Position numbers and translations under genes: made by a program. From Alphaproteobacteria bacterium (GTDB lineage Bacteria > Pseudomonadota > Alphaproteobacteria > DSM-16000 > Inquilinaceae), in the NCBI GenBank assembly GCA_028281925.1, contig JANQIX010000008.1, positions 1 to 64,000 of the forward strand: DNA of 64,000 nucleotides. The letters run 5' to 3'. Positions within the stretch are counted from its first letter, which is position 1, and the number at the start of each line of letters is the position of its first letter. Shown one piece after another: positions 50,481-62,785 of the stretch. The notes under the pieces were generated by a model. It did no database searches. It saw only the letters and a list, made by a program, of their open reading frames with translations, and had not been told where the DNA came from.

Positions 50481-51371
50481 CTAGGATCCTGTAGCCCGAT
50501 GTTCGGCGCTCGGCGGACGGCCAAAGGTCGCGCGAAAGTCGCGGCTGAAATGCGCGGCGCTTGTGTAGCCCGTCGCGTGGGCGGCCTCCGCGACGCTTGC
50601 GCCCTGGTCGCTGAGCAAGCTCCGAGCGCGGAGCAGCCTGCGCCGCTTCAGATACTGGAGCGGCGAGACGCCGAAGGCTTCGCGAAAGCGCCGGTAGAAG
50701 GTCGCGGGGCTCATGCCGGTCTCTGCCGCCATCTGCTCGACATTCCGATCGCGGCAGGGATCCCGATCGAGACGGCGCAACAGCGCGGCGATGCGCGCCT
50801 CCGGCCGATCCGGCCGCGTCTGCGCCATCAGCACCCGGCCGTGACGATCCTGAAGCGCATGGAAGAAGACCTCGCGCAATGTGGCCGGAGCCAGAAGCTG
50901 CGCCTGCGCGTGATCGCAGAGCTGCGTCGCCAGGCGCGAAACGGCGTCCAGCATGGCCGGCGAAAGCGGCAACGGCTCTACGCCGAGCGTAACCGGCGTC
51001 GCGCACGACGCAGAGTCTGTTTCGGCGAGGCCGGCAGCGAGTTCCCGCAGCATCGCCTGCTCAGCGTGCAGAAAGATCCCGACCATCGGTTCATCCGGCG
51101 TGGCTTCCGTTTCGCAATCGAAGCAGACCGGCAGCCCTACAGCGAGATAGGAACCTGCGCCGTAGACGAATGTCGCGCCATTGAGAAAGCCGGTCTTTCG
51201 CCCGGAGACGATGACGGCGATCCCCGGATCGTAATAGAGCGGGACGCGCGGTATCGGATGGTCCGACCAGAAGACCTGCGCTCCCGGCAGCCGTGTCGCC
51301 GAGAAACCCGGCTGCGTGGTTCCGGCCTCGTGGCGAAGGCGGCGCAGCCGCTCTTTGAGACAGTCGTTCAT
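50481..51371 (-). CDS. AraC-family transcriptional regulator
   Basis: 296 residues from ATG 51371 (GTG 51389 also in frame). The N-terminal cupin-like effector domain of the AraC_N type (YDPGIAVIVSGRKTGFLNG, YLAVGLPVCFDCET) is followed by a C-terminal double helix-turn-helix: VEQMAAETGMSPATFYRRFRE and SVAEAAHATGYTSAAHFSRDF. It is divergent from the hydrolase at 51539 (167 bp between starts), which it most likely activates, together with the decayed oxidoreductase behind it. The inducer is unknown. Confidence 0.92.
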   Translation of the reverse strand: MNDCLKERLRRLRHEAGTTQPGFSATRLPGAQVFWSDHPIPRVPLYYDPGIAVIVSGRKTGFLNGATFVYGAGSYLAVGLPVCFDCETEATPDEPMVGIFLHAEQAMLRELAAGLAETDSASCATPVTLGVEPLPLSPAMLDAVSRLATQLCDHAQAQLLAPATLREVFFHALQDRHGRVLMAQTRPDRPEARIAALLRRLDRDPCRDRNVEQMAAETGMSPATFYRRFREAFGVSPLQYLKRRRLLRARSLLSDQGASVAEAAHATGYTSAAHFSRDFRATFGRPPSAEHRATGS

Positions 51372-51538
51372 GTATCCCAATCCGGTCACCGTGAGAGGAA
51401 TGTCAAGCGCTGGGGCGCATCTGAGCCTTGATCATCGTGAACATGAGAGGATCCGTCATAGCTTTGACAGGAACCGTCATTCCGGCCGCGCCTTGTGCCG
51501 GTTAGCTTCATGGTCGTCCGCAGCGAGAGGAGAGACGG

Positions 51539-52474
51539 ATGACCGCCGAGCAGACGATCCCCGAGGACAAGCTGGCCGTCGTAAAGTACCTGGCGCATTT
51601 CGCCGTCAAGCCGATGTTCCGCACGCCTGTCCACAAGACGCCGGCGGACCACGGCATCGAGGCATGGGAGGACGTGTTTTTCCCCTCCGCGGACGGCACG
51701 CCGCTGGAGGGATGGTACGTGCCCGCGGTCGGCGGCGAGAGCGACCGGCTGATCATCATGAATCACCCGATGCCGATGAGCCGCTCGGGCTTCACGGGCC
51801 ACTGGGGCGAGCCATGGAGCACGGTCGACGCCATCGAGATCGACTTCGTCGCGCATATCGCCCACCTCGCGCGAGCCGGCTACAACGTGCTGGCCTATGA
51901 CCTGCGCAACCACGGCACCTCGGGCTCGGCCAATGGCGGGGTCTGCGGCATTGGCCGCTACGAGTGGCGTGACTGTATCGGCGCGAAAGCCTATGTAGAC
52001 ACGCATTCCAAGCTCTCGGGCATGACGCTCGGCCTTTACAGCCAGTGCACCGGCGGCAACGCACAGTACGAGGCGATCTCGCGCCATCCCGAGATGTTCG
52101 AGAATGTCCGCTGCATGCTAAGCCCGCTGGTGGTGTCGATGTCCGCGCTGATGGGCCAGTTCGCCAGCCTGCAGGGCGTTGGCGAGCACATGGATGCGAT
52201 GGATGCGGAGCAGAAAAAGCTCGGGGGTTTCACCAACGCCGAGATGACGCCGCACCTCTTCGCCGCCGATGTGAAGATGCCGACTTTCATCGTTCAGGTG
52301 AAGGACGACCTCTGGACAACACCTGCCGACGGCCAGAAGACCTTCGACCTTCTCGGCGCCAAAGAGAAGGAGCTGTTCTGGATCGAAGGCACCAGCCGGC
52401 GCTTCGACGGCTACAACTACTTCGGCAGGAACCCCGAGCGCATGATCGCGTGGTTCAACATGCACATGAGTTGA
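51539..52474 (+). CDS. alpha/beta hydrolase-fold protein with Cys at the nucleophile position
   Basis: 311 residues from ATG 51539, with an excellent AGGAG six bases upstream. The fold is recognisable (LIIMNHPMPMSRSGFTG, VLAYDLRNHGTSGS, FIVQVKDDLWTTPAD). The elbow reads LGLYSQCTGGNA, so the residue normally Ser is Cys (Ser-x-Cys-x-Gly). Where a catalytic His is expected after IEGTS the sequence is RRFDGYNYFG. I recall the same RRF(D/E)GYNYF in relatives, so this appears to be a subfamily feature. Dienelactone hydrolase also uses Cys. Function unknown; probably under the divergent AraC regulator. Confidence 0.8.
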   Translation: MTAEQTIPEDKLAVVKYLAHFAVKPMFRTPVHKTPADHGIEAWEDVFFPSADGTPLEGWYVPAVGGESDRLIIMNHPMPMSRSGFTGHWGEPWSTVDAIEIDFVAHIAHLARAGYNVLAYDLRNHGTSGSANGGVCGIGRYEWRDCIGAKAYVDTHSKLSGMTLGLYSQCTGGNAQYEAISRHPEMFENVRCMLSPLVVSMSALMGQFASLQGVGEHMDAMDAEQKKLGGFTNAEMTPHLFAADVKMPTFIVQVKDDLWTTPADGQKTFDLLGAKEKELFWIEGTSRRFDGYNYFGRNPERMIAWFNMHMS

Positions 52475-52490
52475 GGGGCGGCTTAGACCG

Positions 52491-53019
52491 ATGCGGAAGG
52501 CCTTCATCATCAACGCGCATCACCACTATGACTTCTCGAAAGGGTTGCTGAACGCCAAGATTGTCCGGTGCATCACGAGCGAACTGGAGCAGAAGGACCA
52601 TGAGGTCCGCTCGACGGCCACTGATGCTGACTGGGGTGGTGGCGGCGGAGCTGGAAAAGCACCAATAGGCCAGTCTGATCATCGTCCAGTCGCCGGTGAA
52701 CTGGATGGGCGTGCCCTGGCCCATGAAGAAGGATATGGACGAGATCTACACCGCCGGGATCTCCGGCGCGCTCTGCCATCGCGACGGCCGTACGTCCGAG
52801 GTGCCGAAGGACGGCTACGGCTCGGGCGGCCTGCTCGGCGGCAAGAAGTATGTGCTTTCGCTGACGTTCAACGCGCCGAAGGAGGCGTCCGACGACCGCT
52901 TCCAGTATCTGTTTCAGGGCAAGGGCGTCGACGAACTGTGGTTTCCCATGCGCATGAGCTTCCGGTTCTTCACTATGGAGGCTCGGCGATGCCTTGATGC
53001 CCGCCATCCCGAGACATGA
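52491..53019 (+). pseudogene. decayed flavodoxin-fold NAD(P)H oxidoreductase (MdaB/KefF-like)
   Basis: The start (RKAFIINAHHHYDFSKGLLN) and the middle (IIVQSPVNWMGVPWPMKKDM, GGLLGGKKYVLSLTFNAPKE, FRFFTME) match the flavodoxin_2 quinone-reductase family, but in different frames. A frameshift lies near 52635. In the second frame TAG at 52666-52668 replaces the expected Trp codon before the SLIIVQSP strand. The C-terminus is lost after FFTME. It would have followed the hydrolase in one operon, 16 bp downstream. Confidence 0.85.
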
Positions 53020-53050
53020 CCAGCCTTAGGGGCAGCAAGGCGGGGCGGGG

Positions 53051-56471
<3,421 letters not shown>

Positions 56472-56800
56472 AGTCCCGACCCGCTTTCGTTCGTCTCGTC
56501 CACCGTCACGCCCGTGCCCGGCGGGGGGAAGACTAGCCCTTCGCTTGCGAAGCATGCCATCGACCAGATCAATCCACTCGTGAATTTCCCGCGACAGGTG
56601 CTCGGACGCGGTTCGAGATGTCCTGTCTCTAGGTTCGGTCGACGGAGTGGCAGCAGCGAAGGGGTCGTTTTGACGATGGTGATCGGCGCATGTGCCGTCG
56701 ACGGCATCTGCATGAAGCCGCATCCCTTTGCTGCCGGTGTGCCGAAAAACCCCGGTGGTCCCTCCGCGGGCCGTTTCTCTGCGAACGATGGCGACGGTCG
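56472..56800. other. divergent promoter region between glgP and the MFS gene
   Basis: About 330 bp containing the 5' regions of both genes. I see no gene, repeat or strong palindrome. The plus-strand frame upstream of 56801 lacks membrane character and is not counted as part of the transporter. Confidence 0.4.
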
Positions 56801-58096
56801 ATGCGGTCCCTGCTGCTTTCCGTCACGGCGCTGATTTCAAGCCTGTTCCTGCTACTGGCGGGCAACAGCCTGCAATTCGTCGTGCTGGGCCTGCGGGCGG
56901 ATGCCGAAGGCTTTGCGCTGACCACCATCGGGGCGATGACTGCCGGGTACTATGTCGGCTATGCCGTCGGGTCGCTGCGCGCGTCGGCCGTGGTGGCGGC
57001 GATCGGGCATATCCGCACCTTCGCTGCCCTCAGCTCTGTCATCTCCGCCGTGGTGCTAGCCCATGCCTTATGGGTGGACCCGGTGTTCTGGGTCGGTCTG
57101 CGGGTGATCACCGGCCTGTGCTTCGCCGGCCTGGCCACCGTCGTGGAAAGCTGGCTGAACGCCCGCGCCACGCGGGAAGTGCGCGGCCGGCTGCTGGCGA
57201 TTGCCAGCATCGCCGCGATATCAGGCTATGCCGTGGGGCCGCTGTTCACGGCGCTGGGGTCGGTCGACGGCTACCTGTTGTTCGTGATCGCATCGATCCT
57301 GATGTCGGTGGCGCTGGTGCCGGTCACGGTCACGCGCGCACCGGTACCGCTGCAGCCGGGCGACGGCCGGCCGCGGGCGGACTATTCGCTGCGCCGCCTG
57401 TTCCGCGAAACGCCGTTGGGATTGGTAGGGTGTATGGCCATCGGTGCCGTGCAGGGGTCGATCCTCGGCCTCGGCGCGGTGTTCGGTGGCCGCATCGGCC
57501 TGAGCGACACGCAGGCGTCGCTGTTCGTCACTGGCGTGCTGGTGATGGGCATGGCGGCACAGTATCCATTCGGCTGGCTGTCCGACCGGTTCGACCGTCG
57601 CGCGGTCGTGGCGGGGGCAACGCTCACTTTGGGCGCTGGCGCGGCCTTGGTGGTCGCGCTGTTCACCATGGTGGGGCCGGTACTGCCCGTGATCGTGCTG
57701 GCCGCGACGGTCGCCGGGGTGGCGGCCATGCCGCTCTATCCCATCGTGATCGCCCATGTGAACGACCGGCTGCCGGAGAGTTCCATCGTGCCGGCGGCAG
57801 CGACGCTGATCTTAAGCTTCTCCATCGGATCGGCGCTGGTCGGCCCGGTTGCGTCAGCGGCGATGGACCATGCCGGGCCGGGGGCCCTCTTCGGCGTCAT
57901 GGCCGTCATCCTGGTCGGGCTCGGCCTTTTCACCGTCTACCGCATGGCCCGCCGTGAAGCACCCATGACCGTGACGGATGACGAAACCGCCGTGGTGGCT
58001 GCCACGCCCGCGCTGCTGCCGATGGATCTGGTCGAAACGGAGCAGCAGCTTACCTTCGACTTCGACGACGCAGAGCGGGCCGCCGGGGTTCCTTAA
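56801..58096 (+). CDS. MFS transporter (YcaD-like)
   Basis: 431 residues from ATG 56801; the ribosome site is weak. Twelve hydrophobic helices can be traced, beginning LLLSVTALISSLFLLLAG. The loop motif GWLSDRFDRRAVV is the conserved MFS GxxxDRxxRR signature, between helices 8 and 9 here. The N-terminal half carries ESWLNARATREVRGR, typical of the YcaD/UMF1-like group. The C-terminal tail is long and acidic (TFDFDDAERAA). Substrate unknown. The stop is 2 bp from the stop of the convergent fumarylacetoacetate hydrolase-family gene. Confidence 0.9.
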   Translation: MRSLLLSVTALISSLFLLLAGNSLQFVVLGLRADAEGFALTTIGAMTAGYYVGYAVGSLRASAVVAAIGHIRTFAALSSVISAVVLAHALWVDPVFWVGLRVITGLCFAGLATVVESWLNARATREVRGRLLAIASIAAISGYAVGPLFTALGSVDGYLLFVIASILMSVALVPVTVTRAPVPLQPGDGRPRADYSLRRLFRETPLGLVGCMAIGAVQGSILGLGAVFGGRIGLSDTQASLFVTGVLVMGMAAQYPFGWLSDRFDRRAVVAGATLTLGAGAALVVALFTMVGPVLPVIVLAATVAGVAAMPLYPIVIAHVNDRLPESSIVPAAATLILSFSIGSALVGPVASAAMDHAGPGALFGVMAVILVGLGLFTVYRMARREAPMTVTDDETAVVAATPALLPMDLVETEQQLTFDFDDAERAAGVP

Positions 58097-58098
58097 GG

Positions 58099-58944
58099 TC
58101 AGGCGGCCGCCACGCAGGTCTGCTGCTGGGTGCCCAGGCCCTCGACGCCCAGGCGTACGACATCGCCGGCCTTCAGATAGACCGGCGGCTTCTGCCCCAG
58201 GCCGACGCCCGGCGGCGTGCCCGTGGAGACAACGTCGCCCGGCTGCAGGCTCATGAATCGGCTGAGATAGCTGACCAGATGGGCGACGCCGAAGACCATC
58301 GTCTCGGTGTGGCCGTCCTGATACCGGTGGCCGTTCACCTCAAGCCAGAGGCGCAGCGCCTGTGGATCCACCACCTCGTCCGCCGTCACCAGCCAGGGGC
58401 CGATCGGGCCGAAGGTGTCTGCGCTCTTGCCCTTCACCCATTGGCCGGTGCCTTCGATCTGGAAGGCCCGCTCGCTCACATCGTGGCTGACGCAGTATCC
58501 GGCGACATGGTCCATGGCCTGCTCGACGGGCACGTACTTGGCCGGCTTGCCGATGACGACGCCCAGTTCGACCTCCCAGTCCGTCTTGGTGGAGCCGCGC
58601 GGGATCTCCAGATCGTCATACGGACCGGAGATCGCGCTGGTCGCCTTCATGAACAGCACCGGTTCCGCAGGGACCGCCAATCCGGATTCGGCGGCATGGT
58701 CTGAATAGTTCAGGCCGATGCACATGAACTTGCCGACCCGGCCAACGCACGGGCCGACGCGCTGCGTCCCCTCAACCAGCGGCAATGCGGCCGGATCGAG
58801 AGCCGCCAGGCGTCCCAGGCTGTCCGGCAGCAGCGCGTCCCCTGCGATGTCGTCCACCACGCCTGAGAGATCGCGAATCCGCCCACCGGCATCCAGCAGC
58901 CCGGGCTTCTCCCCACCTTTCGGTCCGTAGCGCAGCAGTTTCAT
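58099..58944 (-). CDS. fumarylacetoacetate hydrolase-family enzyme (2,4-diketo-3-deoxy-sugar-acid hydrolase-like)
   Basis: 281 residues from ATG 58944, with GGAAGGA upstream. The FAH fold is shown by FMCIGLNYSDHAAESG, VLFMKATSAISGPYDD, the metal-ligand stretch DWEVELGVVIGK, and SLQPGDVVSTGTPPGVG. Members cleave carbon-carbon bonds of 2,4-diketo acids, including 2,4-diketo-3-deoxy-L-rhamnonate or -fuconate. The SDR gene 34 bp upstream on the same strand would make such a diketo acid, supporting that reading over ureidoglycolate-lyase annotations. Confidence 0.88.
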   Translation of the reverse strand: MKLLRYGPKGGEKPGLLDAGGRIRDLSGVVDDIAGDALLPDSLGRLAALDPAALPLVEGTQRVGPCVGRVGKFMCIGLNYSDHAAESGLAVPAEPVLFMKATSAISGPYDDLEIPRGSTKTDWEVELGVVIGKPAKYVPVEQAMDHVAGYCVSHDVSERAFQIEGTGQWVKGKSADTFGPIGPWLVTADEVVDPQALRLWLEVNGHRYQDGHTETMVFGVAHLVSYLSRFMSLQPGDVVSTGTPPGVGLGQKPPVYLKAGDVVRLGVEGLGTQQQTCVAAA

Positions 58945-58978
58945 AGGCAATGTCCTTCCCGGTCGGATTGGATGCGCG

Positions 58979-59722
58979 TCAGGTGGTCCAGCCGCCGTCG
59001 ATGATGTGAGCAGCACCGGTGGTGAAAGCGGACTCGTCGGAGGCCAGATAGACCGCCAGCGCCGCGATCTCTTCCGGCCGGCCGACCCGCCCCATGGGCT
59101 GGCGGGCGATGAAGGCGGCGAGTGCCGCGTCCGGATCGTCTGCGGCGCGGACGCGTCCCTCCCAGGACGGAGAGTGCACCGTGCCCGGACAGATGGCGTT
59201 GCAGCGGATGCCGCGGCCGGTGAAATCGGCGGCGATTGCCTTGGTCATGCCGATCACGGCGGCCTTCGCCGCCCCATAGACGAAGCGGTTGGGCGCACCG
59301 ATCACACTGCTGGCCACCGAAGAGACGTTGATGATGCTGCCGCCGCCCGCGTCCAGCATGGCCGGCAGAAAGGCCCGCATCGTCCAGTACATGGACCGCA
59401 CATTGACGTCGAACGACGCATTCCAGTCGGCATCCGTGCAGTCGAGGATCGTGCCCGTATGGACGATGCCGGCGCAGTTGAACAGCACGTCCGCCGTGCC
59501 AACTGCACGCGACAGTGCGGCGATGGCCGATGCGTCGGTCACATCCAGGCGCCGGGTTTCGATACCGGGAATATGGGCTGCCAGGGCGGCCAGTGCCGTT
59601 TCGTCGATGTCCGTGGCCCAGACCGTCGCCCCTTCGCGGGCGAAGGCCTCGGCCGTTGCCCTGCCGATGCCGGCGCCTGCGGCGGTCAGCACCGTCACTT
59701 TGCCGGCCAGTCGCCCGGTCAT
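58979..59722 (-). CDS. SDR dehydrogenase, probably for a 2-keto-3-deoxy sugar acid
   Basis: 247 residues from ATG 59722 behind GGAGAGG. A complete classical SDR: VLTAAGAGIGRAT cofactor loop, NCAG, INVSSVASS (catalytic Ser), VYGAAKAAVIGMTK (Tyr-x-x-x-Lys), and HIIDGGWTT at the end. Paired with the fumarylacetoacetate-hydrolase-like gene 34 bp downstream, it fits the 2-keto-3-deoxy-L-fuconate/rhamnonate dehydrogenase step of non-phosphorylative sugar catabolism. No dehydratase or aldonolactonase gene is adjacent, so the pathway is incomplete locally. Confidence 0.9.
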   Translation of the reverse strand: MTGRLAGKVTVLTAAGAGIGRATAEAFAREGATVWATDIDETALAALAAHIPGIETRRLDVTDASAIAALSRAVGTADVLFNCAGIVHTGTILDCTDADWNASFDVNVRSMYWTMRAFLPAMLDAGGGSIINVSSVASSVIGAPNRFVYGAAKAAVIGMTKAIAADFTGRGIRCNAICPGTVHSPSWEGRVRAADDPDAALAAFIARQPMGRVGRPEEIAALAVYLASDESAFTTGAAHIIDGGWTT

Positions 59723-60189
59723 GGGACAGCCTCTCCGATTGGGTATTCACTGGTCAGTGACATAGCCGCTGATCCGATCCGATGCGAGGAAAACGTACAC
59801 GAGGTCGCTCGCTTTCCATTGCGCTGGCGATCGGTCTCGCGGTCGGTGTCGATCGGAATGGATTTCGAGTAATCAATCGGCTGCCAATGATATCGTGTCT
59901 TGTAGAGTCCCGTGACCAGATTAGGTCCGTCAATGCGCGCAAATGCCCACGCGCGTTGCGGTTTCTGCATTATTCGATGAAAATAGGTAATAAGGTAGCA
60001 ATTTTGCCCGCCTATTTGGCAGAGCAAACCATTTTGTCTCAAAATATTCAGGCAATTACTAACGAACTGACAATCTGTCGCATCTTTTTTATGGAATAAT
60101 CGCCTCCTTTGGTTGTTTTCTTAACGGAGAAGACTGTCGCCGCTGGGCGGAACAGTCCTATGGCTCGAGCACTCAGGCAGGGTAACGCG
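59723..60189. other. intergenic region, partly AT-rich, no confident gene
   Basis: A plus-strand frame of about 105 codons (59782-60099) exists but has codon usage unlike the neighbours and no ribosome site, so I do not call it. The segment 59975-60120 is markedly AT-rich and probably holds the promoter of the GNAT gene at 60190. No clear hairpin or repeat was seen. Confidence 0.4.
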
Positions 60190-60858
60190 ATGACACATCA
60201 TTCGACGGCACGACCGGTCGCCGATCTTGGTCATGCAGATCTCTCGTTTTCTCTTCTTCAACTGGCGATCGCCCAGCGCGTTGCCAGTGATCTCGTTCTC
60301 CGGCCCGCCGAACCGGCGGATGCCGACACGCTGGTGGATCTCTGGCACGACGGCTGGCACAGGACGCATGCACCGCTGGCGCCGCCGGAACTGGTGGAGC
60401 GCAGAACCTGGGAAGACTTCCAGTCCCGGATTGGCAGCCGCCTGCCGCAGGCCACGGTCGCGGAGGTCGACAAGACGATTGTGGGCTTCTGCTCGATCAA
60501 GCAGAGCGAGATCGACCAGCTCTATGTTGCACCGTTGGCCTGGGGTACAGGAACCGCTCAGGCCCTGTTGCAGGATGGCCTGGCCCGACTGGCGCGCAAC
60601 GGTGTCACTGTGGCGTCCCTGATCTGTGCCATCGGCAACTGGCGCGCGGCCCGCTTCTACGAAAAGATGGGTTGGGTCAATGCGGGCGTCGTCACGCTGA
60701 TGACCGAGACGTCGAGCGGTCCGCTGCAGGTGAACGGCTGGCGCCTGGAGAAGTCGCTTGCCACGCCGGCCGAACAGCGCCGCGAAGACGCCTACGCCGT
60801 GCTGATCCATGTGGCACAGCCCCGGCGTCATTTCTTCAACCCGGCGAAGATGGCGTGA
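60190..60858 (+). CDS. GNAT-family N-acetyltransferase
   Basis: 222 residues from ATG 60190 (AGGGTAACGCG upstream). The GNAT fold is shown by LVLRPAEPADADTLVDLWHDG, IVGFCSIKQSEIDQLYVAP, the acetyl-CoA loop PLAWGTGTAQALLQDGL (in place of Q/RxxGxG/A) and NWRAARFYEKMGW. The acceptor is unknown. Its 3' end overlaps the 3' end of the convergent methyltransferase gene by 31 bp, so both C-termini are read from the same DNA. Confidence 0.88.
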   Translation: MTHHSTARPVADLGHADLSFSLLQLAIAQRVASDLVLRPAEPADADTLVDLWHDGWHRTHAPLAPPELVERRTWEDFQSRIGSRLPQATVAEVDKTIVGFCSIKQSEIDQLYVAPLAWGTGTAQALLQDGLARLARNGVTVASLICAIGNWRAARFYEKMGWVNAGVVTLMTETSSGPLQVNGWRLEKSLATPAEQRREDAYAVLIHVAQPRRHFFNPAKMA

Positions 60859-61589
60859 CCGGCATGCATCCAGTAGACATCCACATCGCGGAACCCTGAC
60901 GCCTCCAACCAGCGCAACTGCTCGAAAATCGTCGACGGTTTGTCGACCGGGTCCGGCTGGGGCTGTTCGTAGAAGTTCCAGCCGGCATCACGGAAATAGG
61001 CATGGGCACCGGGTGTGCCCAGGTCCCGTTCCCGGTCGCGTACGGCTTGGTCCCAGAGATCGGCGGCGACGTGCCAGCCGGCTGCCGCTGCCGGTTTCAC
61101 CAGATCAGCGATGACGAAGGCACCGCCGGGCAGGAGTGTGCGACCGACAGTCGCGAACAGCGCCTGCTTGCCGGGTCCGTCGAGGTGGTGGATCGCCAGC
61201 GACGACACGCACGCCGCGGCTCGCAGCCCCTCGGCCCAAGAAGGATCCTCAAGGGCAAAGGGGGCGATCTCGGCGCGGCCGGCGTGGCGGGCCAGCGATC
61301 GTGCGGTCAGGGTCCGCATCGCCGCTGATCCGTCGAGGGCCAAGAGGCGCGACATCGGCAGGCGGTCGAGCAGGTGCGCCGCCAGCGTGCCGTCGCCGCA
61401 CGCCAGTTCCACCACCAGCGGCTGTGCCCCGAAGTCGCCGGCCGAGAGGGCGTGGACGAGGATTTCGGCCATGATGTGCCGTTGGCGCTGCCGATCCGGC
61501 ACAAGGCATTCGCCGAAGTCCTGGAAGTCGCGGCTGAGATCCTCGGACCAGGTAACGGTGGTGCCGGGGTCGCCGTCGGTGAGGGGCAA
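60828..61589 (-). CDS. class I SAM-dependent methyltransferase
   Basis: 253 residues from TTG 61589, strongly supported by GGAGGCAGG eight bases upstream. SAM motif I is VVELACGDGTLAAHLLD, motif II area LLALDGSAAM, and then SLAIHHLDGPGKQ and LLPGGAFVIADLV. This is the Methyltransf_25/UbiE-like layout for a small-molecule methyltransferase. The substrate is unknown. It overlaps the GNAT gene end to end over 60828-60858. Confidence 0.88.
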   Translation of the reverse strand: MPLTDGDPGTTVTWSEDLSRDFQDFGECLVPDRQRQRHIMAEILVHALSAGDFGAQPLVVELACGDGTLAAHLLDRLPMSRLLALDGSAAMRTLTARSLARHAGRAEIAPFALEDPSWAEGLRAAACVSSLAIHHLDGPGKQALFATVGRTLLPGGAFVIADLVKPAAAAGWHVAADLWDQAVRDRERDLGTPGAHAYFRDAGWNFYEQPQPDPVDKPSTIFEQLRWLEASGFRDVDVYWMHAGHAIFAGLKK

Positions 61590-61847
61590 GGACCTGCCTC
61601 CGGCTGGAATACGGAATGTGAACAGCGGCGAAGTCTATCATGGTTTGGTCCCAGCCACAGGACCATGATCCGCGGATCCGGGAGGCATTCGTATGGCGCT
61701 GGCAACGCTCGTCGACTGCCGCTGGTCCAAAAGGACGACGCGATGTGTTCGCCGTCACGGCGTCCGTTGTCGCTACCGATCATGTTGACCGCAATGGCCG
61801 GGCAACATGGCGCCGGACAGAACGCAATAGGGCGAAGGTCCGGAACG

Positions 61848-62009
61848 ATGCTGAAGATGGCTGCCTCTCTGCTCGTGATCGTGGTGGCGTCGATCGTCTA
61901 CCTGCAAGTGGCGCAGCCGGGTGGCCTCTGCGCGGCGATCGGTCATTCGCATCTTTGCGGCGACAAGGCCGGAGCTGTGGAGGCGTTGGGCGTCGCTGCC
62001 GCGGATTGA
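61848..62009 (+). CDS. small membrane-anchored or exported protein (53 aa)
   Basis: ATG 61848, with GAAGG upstream, gives MLKMAASLLVIVVASIVYLQV, a single hydrophobic segment, then a short tail with two cysteines (GLCAAIGHSHLCG) that could form a disulfide outside the cytoplasm. High third-position GC supports coding. It may be a single-pass inner-membrane peptide or a short lipid-free secreted protein. The function is unknown; it precedes the NnrU gene by 86 bp on the same strand. Confidence 0.55.
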   Translation: MLKMAASLLVIVVASIVYLQVAQPGGLCAAIGHSHLCGDKAGAVEALGVAAAD

Positions 62010-62095
62010 CCCGTCGGTCCGCCGCGGCCACCAATGGGTGGCGGTCCGTGAGGTGACTCCTCCGCCGCTGGCCTTCACCGTTCGAGGCAATGGCG

Positions 62096-62785
62096 ATGTT
62101 GGAGTTCGGGATTGCTCTCGGCGTCTTTCTGACCGCCCATGTGGTGCCGTCTCGGCCCGTCGTGCGGCGGCGCCTTGTCGGGATTGCCGGCGAGGGGGCG
62201 TATCTGGCGGCCTATTCCGTCGTCTCGCTGGCCCTGCTCGTCTGGGTGATCCATGCCGCCGTAACGGCCCCGTATATCGGCCTCTGGTATCCGCGGCCTT
62301 GGCACTTTGTGGTCTCCGTGGCGGTGATGCCGCTGGCATTGGTGCTGCTGGTCGCCGGGCTGATGCAGCCCAATCCGCTGTCGGTGACGATCGTACGCGG
62401 CCCGTTCAAGGTGCACGGTCCCGGTATCGTCGCGGTGACGCGCCATCCGGTGCTGTGGGGATTCACCCTCTGGGGTGCGGCACACATCCTTCCGAACGGT
62501 GATGCGTCCTCCGTCATCCTGTTCGGTGGGCTGACGCTTTTCGCACTGGCCGGCATTCCGATCCTCGACCGGCGGCGCCGGCGCACGCTGGGCGAAGACC
62601 GGTGGTCGGAGATAGCGACCGCGACCTCGGTTCTTCCGTTTGCGGCCCTTGTCGCCGGCCGTGCCCGCGTGCCACGCGACGCCCGCACCTGGGTGGGCGT
62701 GATCCTTGGCCTGGCCGCCTATGCCATGCTGCTCTTCGGCGGGCATCTCTGGCTGTTCGGCGCCGATCCGCTGGCGCTGCTTTAG
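62096..62785 (+). CDS. nnrU: NnrU-family membrane protein
   Basis: 229 residues from ATG 62096 (GAGG eight bases upstream; ATG 62090 is also possible). Six or so membrane helices. Family marks are FLTAHVVPSRPVVRRRLVG, IGLWYPRPWHFV and VTRHPVLWGFTLWGAAHI. NnrU proteins occur near denitrification genes in some bacteria, and related DUF proteins act in carotenoid or tetrapyrrole chemistry. No nitrogen-oxide genes are present here, so the role is open. Confidence 0.85.
   Translation: MLEFGIALGVFLTAHVVPSRPVVRRRLVGIAGEGAYLAAYSVVSLALLVWVIHAAVTAPYIGLWYPRPWHFVVSVAVMPLALVLLVAGLMQPNPLSVTIVRGPFKVHGPGIVAVTRHPVLWGFTLWGAAHILPNGDASSVILFGGLTLFALAGIPILDRRRRRTLGEDRWSEIATATSVLPFAALVAGRARVPRDARTWVGVILGLAAYAMLLFGGHLWLFGADPLALL

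Noticed and set aside
59782-60099. Plus-strand frame of about 105 codons
   Set aside because: No ribosome site, atypical codon use, and an AT-rich 3' half; looks like intergenic sequence.
62096-62785. NnrU as evidence of a denitrification cluster
   Set aside because: No nitric oxide or nitrite reductase genes nearby; the family has wider distribution and uncertain function.
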